Assembly (NCBI GenBank): GCA_964389685.1
Contig: CAYMFM010000006.1
Location: forward strand, 1-64,000
DNA from: G020353115 sp964389685
GTDB taxonomy: Bacteria > Bacteroidota > Bacteroidia > Bacteroidales > VadinHA17
DNA: 64,000 nt
Reading direction: 5' to 3'
How positions within the stretch are numbered: position 1 is the first letter of the stretch; every line of letters begins with the position of its first letter. Of this stretch, positions 16,957-27,236 are shown one piece after another. The notes under the pieces are model-generated. The model worked only from the letters and a program-made list of their open reading frames with translations. It searched no databases and had not been told where the DNA came from. The position numbers were made by a program, and so were the translations under genes.

Positions 16957-17652
16957 ATGACAAAACGTACAAAAAACAGAAAGGCAGCTCTTGAAAAAAT
17001 CGAAGAAGGGAAGCTTTATAAACTAACTGAAGCAGTCGCTTTGGTCAAAGAGATTACTGCCACACGGTTTGATGCCTCAGTGGATATTGATGTCAGACTT
17101 GGAATCGATCCGAGGAAATCGAATCAAATGGTACGCGGTACAGTTACCCTGCCCCATGGAACCGGGAAAGAGACCCGGGTGCTGGTTTTATGTACACCCG
17201 ATAAGGAGGATGAAGCAAAAAAATTTGGCGCAGATCATGTCGGACTCGATGATTATATCGAAAAGATCAAAAAGGGATGGACCGACGTGGACGTTATCAT
17301 CACAATGCCTCCGGTAATGGGAAAAGTGGGACAACTGGGTAAAGTGTTGGGACCTAGAGGACTGATGCCTAATCCCAAGAGTGGAACGGTGACAATGGAT
17401 ATCGGTAAGGCTGTGGAAGAAGTGAAACAGGGGAAGATTGATTTTAAAGTGGATAAATACGGAATCATTCATTCGCGAATCGGTAAAGTATCCTTCGAAC
17501 CCGGTAAACTTGCAGATAATGCACGTGAGCTCATCAATACCATCGTGAAGCTGAAACCGGCTGCGGCGAAAGGTACTTACATCAGGAGCCTTTATCTTTC
17601 AAGTACAATGAGCACGGGCGTGAAGGTGGATACAAAAGCCTTCGATGACTAA
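16957..17652 (+). CDS. rplA: 50S ribosomal protein L1
   Basis: 231 residues with the L1 signatures DASVDIDVRLGIDPRKSNQM, GLMPNPKSGTVT and FKVDKYGIIHSRIGKVSF. It forms the L1 stalk near the E site and in many bacteria represses its own rplKA mRNA. Standard length; rplJ starts 19 bp downstream. Confidence 0.98.
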   Translation: MTKRTKNRKAALEKIEEGKLYKLTEAVALVKEITATRFDASVDIDVRLGIDPRKSNQMVRGTVTLPHGTGKETRVLVLCTPDKEDEAKKFGADHVGLDDYIEKIKKGWTDVDVIITMPPVMGKVGQLGKVLGPRGLMPNPKSGTVTMDIGKAVEEVKQGKIDFKVDKYGIIHSRIGKVSFEPGKLADNARELINTIVKLKPAAAKGTYIRSLYLSSTMSTGVKVDTKAFDD

Positions 17653-17671
17653 ATGTTTTACTATGTAAGCT

Positions 17672-18193
17672 ATGAAAAGGGAAGATAAAAATACCATTAT
17701 TGAAAACCTGAAAAAACAGATAAATGAGTCAAATCATTTTTATCTGACCGATATCTCCGAACTGAATGCTTCCGATACAAGTTCCCTGCGCAGGAAATGT
17801 TTTGAGAAAGATATTAAACTGATCGTGGTGAAAAATACCCTGTTGAAAAGGGCTCTCGAAAATTCGGAAGGTGATTTTGGAGATCTGTACGATGTCTGTA
17901 AGGACTCTACATCGATCATGTTTTCCGATGCCGGTAATATCCCGGCAAAACTGATCAAAGAGTTCAGGAAAGAGCATAATAAACCCGTTCTGAAGGCAGC
18001 GTATGTCGAAGAGTCAATTTACGTTGGAGATCAATACCTGGATGCACTCGCTGAGATAAAATCCAAAGAGGAATTGCTCGGTGATCTGATCCTCTTACTG
18101 CAATCTCCAATGAGAAATGTCCTTTCTGCATTGCAGTCGGGCAGTAACGTGTTAACGGGTGTTTTAAGAACACTCTCTGATAAAAAAGAATAA
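17672..18193 (+). CDS. rplJ: 50S ribosomal protein L10
   Basis: 173 residues. The N-terminal domain binds 23S rRNA (FYLTDISELNASDTSSLRR, LIVVKNTLLKRALE) and the C-terminal helix recruits L7/L12 dimers. It sits between rplA and rplL, as expected. No unusual features. Confidence 0.97.
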   Translation: MKREDKNTIIENLKKQINESNHFYLTDISELNASDTSSLRRKCFEKDIKLIVVKNTLLKRALENSEGDFGDLYDVCKDSTSIMFSDAGNIPAKLIKEFRKEHNKPVLKAAYVEESIYVGDQYLDALAEIKSKEELLGDLILLLQSPMRNVLSALQSGSNVLTGVLRTLSDKKE

Positions 18194-18227
18194 AAAAAAA
18201 GTAATAATCATTGTAAAATCGAAGAAA

Positions 18228-18605
18228 ATGGCAGATTTAAAAAAGTTGGCAGAAGAATTGGTTAACTTAACGGTAAAGGAGGTTAATGACCTATCCGATA
18301 TCCTGAAGGATGAGTATGGAATTGAACCGGCTGCGGCTGCAGTAGCTGTTGCAGGACCTGCAGCAGGTGCCGGTGAAGCAGCTGAAGCCGAGAAATCAGC
18401 GTTCGATGTTATCCTGAAAGCTCCCGGTGGTGCCAAACTCCAAATTGTTAAGTTGGTAAAAGAACTTACCGGCCTTGGATTAAAAGAAGCTAAAGCTGTT
18501 GTTGATTCTGCACCCGGCCCCGTCCGGGAAGGTGTATCCAAAGAAGAAGCCGAATCAATTAAAAATCAATTAGAAGAAGCAGGAGCAGAAGTTGAACTTA
18601 AATAA
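18228..18605 (+). CDS. rplL: 50S ribosomal protein L7/L12
   Basis: 125 residues. An N-terminal dimerisation domain (LKKLAEELVNLTVKEVNDL), an alanine-rich hinge (EPAAAAVAVAGPAAGAGEAA) and the C-terminal factor-binding domain (FDVILKAPGGAKLQIVKLVK) are all present. It is the stalk protein that recruits translation factors. A strong hairpin follows its stop codon. Confidence 0.98.
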   Translation: MADLKKLAEELVNLTVKEVNDLSDILKDEYGIEPAAAAVAVAGPAAGAGEAAEAEKSAFDVILKAPGGAKLQIVKLVKELTGLGLKEAKAVVDSAPGPVREGVSKEEAESIKNQLEEAGAEVELK

Positions 18606-18631
18606 TTTTTGCCTCACATACAGGTACTCCA

Positions 18632-18669
18632 GGTTTAGAATCCCCTCAACGGGATTCTAAGCCTTTTTG
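18632..18669 (+). terminator. Intrinsic terminator or attenuator between rplL and rpoB
   Basis: The left arm at 18632-18644 (GGTTTAGAATCCC) pairs with the right arm at 18651-18663 (GGGATTCTAAGCC). This gives a 13-bp stem with one G-T pair and a CTCAAC loop, followed directly by TTTTTG. It has the full form of a Rho-independent terminator, yet it lies in the 99-bp gap before rpoB with no consensus promoter after it. Partial read-through, as in the classical rplL-rpoB attenuator, is the likely function. Confidence 0.8.
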
Positions 18670-18704
18670 TCGTTATAGATAAGGGTTCACTTAATTCCAC
18701 AGAT

Positions 18705-21700
18705 ATGTCCTCAAAAACTATTCAGAGAATAAACTTTTCATCAACCGTAAATCAATTAGAATATCCTGATTTTTTGGAGGTTCAGCTTAAATCTTTCCGG
18801 GAATTCTTCCAGATGGAAACGACAGCTGATAATCGAAAAAAGGAAAATCTTTACCGGGTGTTCAATGAGAATTTTCCCATCTCCGATACGCGGAATAATT
18901 TTATCCTCGAGTTCCTGGATTATTCGATTGATCCTCCACGATATACCATCGACGAATGCGTCGAACGGGGTTTAACCTACAGCGTACCCCTGAAAGCAAA
19001 ACTGAAACTCTACTGTACAGATCCGGATCATGAAGATTTTGACACGGTTATCCAGGATGTATACCTGGGTACTATTCCCTACATGACGGAGAGAGGAACA
19101 TTTGTGATCAATGGTGCCGAACGGGTGGTCGTATCCCAATTGCACAGGTCGCCGGGTGTCTTCTTCGGACAAAGCCTCCATGCCAATGGAACGAAATTGT
19201 ATTCAGCACGCATCATCCCGTTCAAAGGATCATGGATTGAGTTTGCTACGGATATTAACAACGTGATGTATGCCTATATCGACCGAAAGAAAAAATTACC
19301 GGTAACAACCCTCTTGCGTGCCATCGGGTATGAAAGCGATAAGGAGATCCTCGAAATATTTAACCTTGCCGATGAATTTAAGGTTACGAAAGCGGGATTG
19401 AAAAAAATCGTAGGTAGAAAGCTGGCTGCAAGGGTTCTGAAAACCTGGATCGAGGACTTTGTTGATGAAGATACCGGAGAGGTGGTCTCTATTGAAAGAA
19501 ATGAGGTGATCATTGATCGTGAGACCGTGATTGAACCGGAGCATGTTGATCAGATCATCGATTCGGGAGACAAAACCATCCTGTTGCATAATGAAGACCA
19601 GAGCCTGGCTGATTATGCCATCATTCTGAATACACTTCAAAAAGATCCCTGTAACTCGGAAAAAGAAGCCGTGCTGCACATTTACAGGCAGCTTAGAAAC
19701 TCCGAACCACCCGACGATGCCACCGCCCGGGATGTTATTGATAAACTCTTCTTTTCCGATAAACGATACGATCTCGGCGAAGTGGGTCGGTACAGGATCA
19801 ATAAGAAACTGGGACTCGAAACCACCATGGATGTGAAAGTCCTGACAAAAGAGGATATCATAGAAATTATCAAATACCTGATCGAGCTGATCAATTCAAA
19901 AACGGATGTTGATGATATAGACCACCTGAGTAATCGCCGGGTGCGAACCGTTGGTGAACAGCTCCACAATCAATTCGGGGTGGGACTTGCCAGGATGGCA
20001 AGGACCATCAGAGAACGCATGAATGTGCGGGATAATGAGGTGTTTACACCCGTTGACCTGATCAACTCCAAGACCCTCTCATCCGTGATCAATTCCTTCT
20101 TCGGAACAAACCAGTTATCGCAGTTTATGGACCAGACAAACCCGCTGGCTGAGATGACCCACAAACGAAGGATGTCGGCTCTGGGACCCGGAGGGCTCTC
20201 CAGAGAGAGAGCCGGTTTTGAGGTGAGAGACGTTCATTACACCCACTATGGACGGCTGTGTCCCATTGAAACTCCGGAAGGTCCGAATATCGGACTGATA
20301 TCCTCACTCTGTGTGTATGCCAAGATCAATGACCTGGGATTTATCGAAACCCCCTACCGAAAAGTCGAAGAGGGCAAGGTGAATATGGGAAAAACAGAGG
20401 GGGTGCTGTTTCTAAGCGCAGAAGAGGAAGAAGAAAAGGTCATTGCTCAGGCAAATGCCCCACTGAATGACTCAGGTAACTTTATCAATCCCAAGGTGAA
20501 AGCACGATATGAAGGTGACTTCCCACTTGCCGATGCAAATAAGGTTGACCTGATGGACGTGGCTCCAAACCAGATCGCATCCATTGCAGCTTCATTGATC
20601 CCTTTCCTTGAACACGATGATGCAAACCGTGCTCTTATGGGATCAAATATGATGCGGCAGGCTGTACCACTGGTCAAACCGGAAACTCCCATTATTGGAA
20701 CCGGACTGGAAAGTACTATGGTGAAGGATTCAAGAATCCTGTTTGCCGCGGAAGAAGATGGTATCGTCGAATACGTCGATTCAAATCAAGTAGTTATTCG
20801 GTACACAAGATCCGATGAGGAAAAATTTGTAAGCTTTGATGAAGATGTCAAAACCTACCGTTTGCCAAAACATAAAAAGACAAACCAGAATACCTGCATC
20901 AACCTGGTTCCCATTGTAACCAAAGGCCAGAAGGTTAAAAAAGGAGAAATTTTTACCGAAGGGTATGGCACACAAAATGGTGAACTCTCACTGGGCCGGA
21001 ACTTGATGGTGGCATTTATGCCGTGGAAAGGATACAACTTTGAGGATGCAATTGTTATTTCTGAGAATGTGGTCAGGGAAGATATCTTTACCTCCGTTCA
21101 CATCGATGAATACCTGCTTGAGGTCCGCGATACCAAAAGAGGCCTTGAGGAACTGACATCCGATATTCCCAATGTAAGTGAGGAAGCAACCAGGAACCTG
21201 GATGAGAACGGACTGATCCGGATTGGTGCTCATGTCGTGCCGGGAGATATCCTCATTGGAAAGATTACACCGAAAGGTGAATCGGATCCTTCACCGGAAG
21301 AGAAGTTGCTGCGTGCTATTTTTGGTGATAAAGCTGGAGATGTGAAAGATGCTTCACTCAAAGCCGGCCCCTCTCTTGAAGGTGTTGTGATTGATAAGAA
21401 ACTGTTTTCACGTTCCATAAAAGACAGAAAGTCGAAGTCGGTTGAGAAACCCATCCTGGACAAAATAGAAAACGATTTCAGGAAAAACGTGGAAGAGTTG
21501 AACAATAAGCTTGTCGATAAACTCTTCATCCTGGTGAATGGAAAAACCTCACAGGGGGTTAAGGATTTCTTGAATGCCGATGTGATTCCCAAGGGTACCA
21601 AATTTACACTCAAGCAGCTCCAGGGAATAGATTATTTAAATATAAATCCGTCAAAATGGACGACCGATAAAAAGAAAAACGAAACCATTAAGTTATTGCT

Positions 21701-22517
21701 TCACAACTACCTGATCAAATACAAGGAGATCGATGGGGAATACAAAAGGAAGAAATACAATATCTCCATTGGCGATGAGCTGCCTGCCGGGATTATCCGG
21801 CTGGCAAAGGTATACATTGCCAAAAAGAGAAAAATAAAAGTTGGTGATAAGATGGCCGGTCGGCATGGAAACAAAGGGATTGTTGCAAAAATTGTACGCC
21901 AGGAAGATATGCCGTTCCTGGCTGATGGCACACCGGTGGATATCGTTCTTAATCCATTGGGGGTTCCTTCCAGAATGAACCTTGGCCAGATATATGAAAC
22001 GGTCCTGGGTTGGGCTGGTAGAAAGCTCGGACTCTACTTTTCAACACCCATTTTCGACGGCGCTTCTCTTGATCAGATTACGGAATATACGGAAAAAGCA
22101 GGATTGCCACCCTATGGAAAAACCTATTTGTATGATGGGGGTACCGGCGAGCGGTTTGACCAACCGGCAACCGTTGGTGTGATCTATATGCTAAAACTGG
22201 GTCATATGGTCGATGATAAGATGCATGCCCGGTCAATCGGACCCTATTCACTCATTACACAACAGCCCCTGGGAGGAAAAGCCCAGTTTGGCGGACAGCG
22301 TTTTGGGGAAATGGAAGTATGGGCCATTGAAGCATTCGGAGCATCCCATATCCTGCAGGAGATCCTGACCGTAAAATCGGATGATGTCATTGGAAGGGCA
22401 AAAGCTTATGAATCAATAGTTAAGGGAGAACCCATGCCCGTTCCCGGGATTCCTGAGTCCCTGAATGTCCTGTTGCATGAATTGCGTGGACTGGGCCTCA
22501 GTATGAATCTTGAGTAG
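18705..22517 (+). CDS. rpoB: DNA-directed RNA polymerase subunit beta
   Basis: 1270 residues, the usual length for Bacteroidota RpoB. Recognised segments are the rifampicin-pocket region (FFGTNQLSQFMDQTNPLAE, HKRRMSALGPGGLSRERAGF), the active-site block (VGDKMAGRHGNKGIVAKI) and the C-terminal clamp (GGKAQFGGQRFGEMEVWA). In the rifampicin cluster the wild-type-like residues D, H, R and S appear intact (SQFMDQTNPL, HKRRMSALG), so no classical resistance change is visible. rpoC follows 73 bp later, with a 7-bp hairpin (22534-22555) in the gap. Confidence 0.99.
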   Translation: MSSKTIQRINFSSTVNQLEYPDFLEVQLKSFREFFQMETTADNRKKENLYRVFNENFPISDTRNNFILEFLDYSIDPPRYTIDECVERGLTYSVPLKAKLKLYCTDPDHEDFDTVIQDVYLGTIPYMTERGTFVINGAERVVVSQLHRSPGVFFGQSLHANGTKLYSARIIPFKGSWIEFATDINNVMYAYIDRKKKLPVTTLLRAIGYESDKEILEIFNLADEFKVTKAGLKKIVGRKLAARVLKTWIEDFVDEDTGEVVSIERNEVIIDRETVIEPEHVDQIIDSGDKTILLHNEDQSLADYAIILNTLQKDPCNSEKEAVLHIYRQLRNSEPPDDATARDVIDKLFFSDKRYDLGEVGRYRINKKLGLETTMDVKVLTKEDIIEIIKYLIELINSKTDVDDIDHLSNRRVRTVGEQLHNQFGVGLARMARTIRERMNVRDNEVFTPVDLINSKTLSSVINSFFGTNQLSQFMDQTNPLAEMTHKRRMSALGPGGLSRERAGFEVRDVHYTHYGRLCPIETPEGPNIGLISSLCVYAKINDLGFIETPYRKVEEGKVNMGKTEGVLFLSAEEEEEKVIAQANAPLNDSGNFINPKVKARYEGDFPLADANKVDLMDVAPNQIASIAASLIPFLEHDDANRALMGSNMMRQAVPLVKPETPIIGTGLESTMVKDSRILFAAEEDGIVEYVDSNQVVIRYTRSDEEKFVSFDEDVKTYRLPKHKKTNQNTCINLVPIVTKGQKVKKGEIFTEGYGTQNGELSLGRNLMVAFMPWKGYNFEDAIVISENVVREDIFTSVHIDEYLLEVRDTKRGLEELTSDIPNVSEEATRNLDENGLIRIGAHVVPGDILIGKITPKGESDPSPEEKLLRAIFGDKAGDVKDASLKAGPSLEGVVIDKKLFSRSIKDRKSKSVEKPILDKIENDFRKNVEELNNKLVDKLFILVNGKTSQGVKDFLNADVIPKGTKFTLKQLQGIDYLNINPSKWTTDKKKNETIKLLLHNYLIKYKEIDGEYKRKKYNISIGDELPAGIIRLAKVYIAKKRKIKVGDKMAGRHGNKGIVAKIVRQEDMPFLADGTPVDIVLNPLGVPSRMNLGQIYETVLGWAGRKLGLYFSTPIFDGASLDQITEYTEKAGLPPYGKTYLYDGGTGERFDQPATVGVIYMLKLGHMVDDKMHARSIGPYSLITQQPLGGKAQFGGQRFGEMEVWAIEAFGASHILQEILTVKSDDVIGRAKAYESIVKGEPMPVPGIPESLNVLLHELRGLGLSMNLE

Positions 22518-22590
22518 CATAGTCAGCTTTGTTTGGATCAGTATGAAATGATCCATCAGTGTAGTCATTGAAATCTTAATAATATAACAT

Positions 22591-25500
22591 ATGTCTTTCA
22601 GAAGAGATCAAAAAGTAAAGAGCAGTTTTACAAAAATCTCAATTGGCCTGGCATCCCCGGAAGAGATTCTTGAACGTTCCAGTGGTGAGGTGCTTAAACC
22701 TGAAACCATCAACTACAGGACCTACAAACCCGAACGGGATGGCCTGTTTTGTGAAAGGATCTTTGGCCCCGTAAAGGATTATGAATGCCATTGCGGGAAA
22801 TACAAACGGATCCGGTACAAGGGAATCGTATGCGACCGGTGCGGTGTGGAGGTTACGGAAAAGAAAGTGCGGAGAGAGAGAATGGGACACATTTCCCTGG
22901 TCGTTCCCGTTGCTCATATCTGGTATTTCAAATCGCTGCCCAATAAAATCGGGTACCTGTTAGGATTGCCTACTAAAAAACTGGATTCCATAATCTATTA
23001 CGAGCGATATGTGGTCATCAATCCCGGCATCAAGGAAGCGGATGGAATTAAGTACCTCGATTTTCTGACCGAAGAGGAGTACCTTGAAATTGTTGAATCC
23101 CTGCCCAAAGAGAATCAATACCTGGAGGATTCCGATCCGGACAAGTTTATCGCAGATATGGGTGCCGAAGCCCTGCATCAGTTGCTCTCCCGGTTGGATC
23201 TGGACGAGCTCTCCTATACGCTCAGGCATAAAGCCAATAATGAGACCTCGCAGCAGAGGAAAAATGAGGCATTAAAACGATTACAGGTGGTTGAAGCCTT
23301 TCGTGTATCAAAGAAAGTAAACCGCCCGGAATGGATGATCGTTAAAGTTGTTCCGGTTATACCGCCGGAATTGCGACCATTGGTTCCCCTTGATGGTGGC
23401 CGGTTTGCCACATCTGACCTGAATGACCTCTACAGGCGTGTTATTATCCGGAATAATCGGCTGAAACGATTGATTGAAATCAAAGCACCCGAAGTGATCC
23501 TGAGAAATGAAAAACGGATGCTTCAGGAAGCCGTTGATTCTCTTTTTGACAATTCCAGAAAAGCCAATGCAGTGAAAACGGATGCAAACAGGCCGTTGAA
23601 ATCACTGAGCGATAGCCTGAAAGGAAAACAGGGAAGATTCCGCCAGAACCTGCTGGGTAAACGTGTTGATTATTCGGCACGCTCGGTAATCGTGGTCGGA
23701 CCGGAACTGCAGCTGCATGAATGTGGATTGCCCAAAGATATGGCTGCGGAATTGTATAAACCGTTTATCATCCGGAAACTCATCGAACGCGGAATTGTAA
23801 AAACCGTTAAATCAGCAAAAAAGATCGTTGACCGCAAAGACCCGGTAGTGTGGGATATCCTTGAAAATGTGCTGAAAGGCCATCCGGTATTGCTCAACCG
23901 TGCACCAACACTCCACCGGTTAGGAATTCAGGCTTTTCAACCGAAACTGATAGAAGGAAAAGCAATCCAGTTGCATCCGTTGGTTTGTACAGCCTTTAAT
24001 GCCGACTTTGACGGAGACCAGATGGCTGTCCACCTTCCCCTTGGGAATGCAGCTATCCTCGAAGCACAAATCCTGATGCTGGCTTCCCATAATATCCTGA
24101 ACCCTGCCAATGGGGCTCCAATTACAGTTCCCTCACAGGATATGGTCCTTGGACTATATTACATCACCAAAGCCAAAAGAAGTACGGAAGATGAAAAGGT
24201 CAGAGGGGAAAACCTGACTTTCTACTCGCCGGAAGAGGTAAACATTGCCTACAATGAAGGAAAAGTGGATCTGCATGCCATAATCAAAGTGAAGGTTATG
24301 GATTATGAAGATGGGGAACCGGTGAAGAAACTGCTTGAAACTACCGTTGGACGGGTAATATTTAATCAGTTTGTTCCTGAAAAAGTTGGCTTTATTAATG
24401 ACCTGCTGACAAAAAAATCATTGCGTGATATTATCGGGGATGTATTGAAAAAAACCGGTACAGCAGCAACAGCCCGGTTCCTGGATGATATTAAAAACCT
24501 GGGTTATACCATGGCGTTCAAAGGTGGACTTTCCTTTAACCTGGATGATGTGATTGTACCAAACGAGAAAATTGCATTTGTGGATGAAGGATATGAACAG
24601 GTCGAAGATGTTGTGAACAATTATAACATGGGTTTCATTACCAACAATGAACGGTATAATCAGATTATTGATATCTGGACCCACACCAATGCGAAACTTA
24701 CTCAATCCCTGATGAAACAGTTATCATCCGACAAGCAGGGATTTAACCCGGTATACATGATGCTTGATTCCGGAGCCAGGGGATCCAAAGAGCAGATCAG
24801 GCAATTGTCCGGAATGAGAGGATTGATGGCCAAACCGCAGAAGTCCGGATCAACCGGCTCGGAGATCATTGAGAACCCCATTTTATCCAATTTTAAAGAG
24901 GGACTGTCTGTGCTTGAATATTTTATCTCCACACACGGTGCCAGAAAAGGACTTGCAGATACAGCACTTAAAACCGCCGATGCCGGTTACCTTACCCGAC
25001 GGTTGGTGGATGTGTCGCAGGATGTCATTATCACGGAGGAAGATTGTGGAACCCTCAGGGGCCTGCTTGCAACAGCCATTAAGAACAATGAAGAGGTGGT
25101 GGAATCGTTGTATGAACGGATTCTGGGTAGAACAACAGTTCATGATATCTATCACCCCTTATCCGGAGAATTGATTGTTTCTGCAGGTGAAGAACTGACC
25201 GAATCGATTTCCAGAATAATCGATCAATCTCCGCTGGAACAGGTTGAGATCCGTTCTGTTTTAACCTGTGAATCAACAAGGGGAGTTTGTGCAAAATGCT
25301 ATGGCAGAAGCCTCGCCACAGGAAGAATGGTGCAGAAAGGAGAAGCCGTAGGCGTCATTGCAGCCCAATCGATCGGCGAACCGGGAACACAGCTGACCCT
25401 TCGGACTTTTCACGTGGGAGGTACCGCTTCAAATATTACCACCGACTCGAGTGTTGTTGCGAAATACGATGGGAAAATTGAGATTGAGGAACTTAGAAGT

Positions 25501-26895
25501 GTCGAAAGACAGGATGAAGAGGGGAAGAAGATGAATATCGTGATCGGACGGTTGGCGGAAATGAGAATCATCGATAAGAATACAAACATCCAGTTAGCAA
25601 CCCACAATATTCCCTATGGTTCAAAACTGTACGTGAAGGATGCGGATATGGTTCAAAAGGGTAACCTGATCTGCGAATGGGACCCCTATAATGCAGTGAT
25701 CATTTCAGAATCGTCCGGAACAATCGCCTTTGAACACGTTGAAGATGGTATTACTTTCCGTGAAGAATCAGATGAACAGACGGGCTTCAGAGAAAAAGTG
25801 ATCATTGAAACCAGGGATAAAACCAAAAACCCCATTGTGAAGATCCTCGGGAAAAAGAAGGAGGTGCTGAAATCGTATAACCTGCCTGTTGGTGCACATA
25901 TCGCTGTGAATGAATGGGATAAGGTAAATATGGGCGATATCCTGGTCAAGATACCAAGAGCCGTTGGAAAATCAGGCGATATAACCGGTGGCTTGCCACG
26001 GGTAACCGAACTGTTTGAAGCAAGGAACCCTTCGAACCCGGCTGTCGTTTCTGAAATTGATGGGGAAGTGAACTTTGGAAAAATAAAACGGGGAAATCGC
26101 GAAATTGTCATTAAATCCCGTACCGAAGAGGTGAAAAAATACCTGGTTCCTCTCTCAAAACAGATCCTGGTGCAGGAGAATGATTACGTGAGAGCCGGTA
26201 TTCCACTGTCCGATGGTGCAATAACTCCTGCCGATATCCTGGCAATTAAGGGACCAACAGAGGTTCAGGAGTATATTGTGAACGAGGTTCAGGAAGTGTA
26301 TCGCCTGCAGGGAGTGAAAATCAATGATAAGCATTTCGAGATCATTGTTCGTCAGATGATGAGAAAAGTCGAAATCGTCGATCCGGGAGATACAACTTTC
26401 CTCGAAAAACAGGTCGTGGATAAATGGGAATTCATGGATGAGAATGACTGGATCTATGACAAAAAAGTGGTCGTTGATCCGGGTGATTCAGTTACCATTA
26501 AATCAGGTCAGATCATTACGGCAAGAAAATTACGTGACGAAAATTCCATTCTGAAAAGAAAAGACCTGAAACTGGTTGAAGCAAGAGATGCAGTACCTGC
26601 CACTTCAAGCCAGATACTGCAGGGAATTACCAAAGCTGCCCTGCAAACCAAGAGTTTTATTTCCGCTGCATCATTCCAGGAGACAACCAAAGTGCTTAAC
26701 GAAGCGGCAATCTTTGGCAAAGTTGATGAACTGGAAGGATTGAAAGAAAATGTAATTGTTGGTCACCTGATACCGGCCGGAACAGGAGCCCGGGAATACA
26801 ATAAACTGGTGGTCGGATCGATGGAGGAATATGAAAGCCTGATCGGCGCCAGAGAGACAGAAAACAAGGTGATCGAAGAAGAACAAAATGAATAG
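22591..26895 (+). CDS. rpoC: DNA-directed RNA polymerase subunit beta'
   Basis: 1434 residues. The N-terminal zinc ribbon (CHCGK ... CDRCG, about 66-85), the catalytic Mg site NADFDGDQMAVH, the bridge-helix/trigger-loop region (GLMAKPQKSGSTGSEI, QSIGEPGTQLTLRTFH) and the second zinc site (CESTRGVCAKCYG) are all visible. Downstream, a DUF3467 gene begins three bases after the stop codon, so it is translated from the same message. Confidence 0.99.
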   Translation: MSFRRDQKVKSSFTKISIGLASPEEILERSSGEVLKPETINYRTYKPERDGLFCERIFGPVKDYECHCGKYKRIRYKGIVCDRCGVEVTEKKVRRERMGHISLVVPVAHIWYFKSLPNKIGYLLGLPTKKLDSIIYYERYVVINPGIKEADGIKYLDFLTEEEYLEIVESLPKENQYLEDSDPDKFIADMGAEALHQLLSRLDLDELSYTLRHKANNETSQQRKNEALKRLQVVEAFRVSKKVNRPEWMIVKVVPVIPPELRPLVPLDGGRFATSDLNDLYRRVIIRNNRLKRLIEIKAPEVILRNEKRMLQEAVDSLFDNSRKANAVKTDANRPLKSLSDSLKGKQGRFRQNLLGKRVDYSARSVIVVGPELQLHECGLPKDMAAELYKPFIIRKLIERGIVKTVKSAKKIVDRKDPVVWDILENVLKGHPVLLNRAPTLHRLGIQAFQPKLIEGKAIQLHPLVCTAFNADFDGDQMAVHLPLGNAAILEAQILMLASHNILNPANGAPITVPSQDMVLGLYYITKAKRSTEDEKVRGENLTFYSPEEVNIAYNEGKVDLHAIIKVKVMDYEDGEPVKKLLETTVGRVIFNQFVPEKVGFINDLLTKKSLRDIIGDVLKKTGTAATARFLDDIKNLGYTMAFKGGLSFNLDDVIVPNEKIAFVDEGYEQVEDVVNNYNMGFITNNERYNQIIDIWTHTNAKLTQSLMKQLSSDKQGFNPVYMMLDSGARGSKEQIRQLSGMRGLMAKPQKSGSTGSEIIENPILSNFKEGLSVLEYFISTHGARKGLADTALKTADAGYLTRRLVDVSQDVIITEEDCGTLRGLLATAIKNNEEVVESLYERILGRTTVHDIYHPLSGELIVSAGEELTESISRIIDQSPLEQVEIRSVLTCESTRGVCAKCYGRSLATGRMVQKGEAVGVIAAQSIGEPGTQLTLRTFHVGGTASNITTDSSVVAKYDGKIEIEELRSVERQDEEGKKMNIVIGRLAEMRIIDKNTNIQLATHNIPYGSKLYVKDADMVQKGNLICEWDPYNAVIISESSGTIAFEHVEDGITFREESDEQTGFREKVIIETRDKTKNPIVKILGKKKEVLKSYNLPVGAHIAVNEWDKVNMGDILVKIPRAVGKSGDITGGLPRVTELFEARNPSNPAVVSEIDGEVNFGKIKRGNREIVIKSRTEEVKKYLVPLSKQILVQENDYVRAGIPLSDGAITPADILAIKGPTEVQEYIVNEVQEVYRLQGVKINDKHFEIIVRQMMRKVEIVDPGDTTFLEKQVVDKWEFMDENDWIYDKKVVVDPGDSVTIKSGQIITARKLRDENSILKRKDLKLVEARDAVPATSSQILQGITKAALQTKSFISAASFQETTKVLNEAAIFGKVDELEGLKENVIVGHLIPAGTGAREYNKLVVGSMEEYESLIGARETENKVIEEEQNE

Positions 26896-26898
26896 GAT

Positions 26899-27219
26899 AT
26901 GGATGAGAAGAAAAACAAAAACCAGATCAACATCGAACTGGATGAGGAGATCGCACAGGGACTCTATTCCAACCTGGCCGTTATCACTCACTCATCCTCT
27001 GAGTTCGTGATTGATTTCGTTCGTGTCATGCCCGGTGTACCTAAAGCTCGTGTTAAATCGAGAATAATCCTTACGCCGGAGCATGCCAAAAGATTGCTTC
27101 TGGCACTGCAGGATAACCTGAAAAAGTTTGAGTCTGTGCATGGAACCATTAAAAACATCAAAAGTTCAGGCTCACCGGTGATCCCTATGAATTTCGGAGG
27201 TCCAACCGCACAGGCCTGA
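26899..27219 (+). CDS. DUF3467 domain protein
   Basis: 106 residues: an acidic/lysine-rich start (MDEKKNKNQINIELDEEIAQG) followed by the DUF3467 fold (YSNLAVITHSSSEFVIDF, RVMPGVPKARVKSRIILTPE) and a short tail. The function of this small conserved family is not established. Its start lies three bases after the rpoC stop, implying cotranscription and translational coupling with RNA polymerase genes, a placement seen widely in Bacteroidota. A link to transcription is suggested by position only. Confidence 0.85.
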   Translation: MDEKKNKNQINIELDEEIAQGLYSNLAVITHSSSEFVIDFVRVMPGVPKARVKSRIILTPEHAKRLLLALQDNLKKFESVHGTIKNIKSSGSPVIPMNFGGPTAQA

Positions 27220-27236
27220 TGGGTCTTGTGCTGTCA

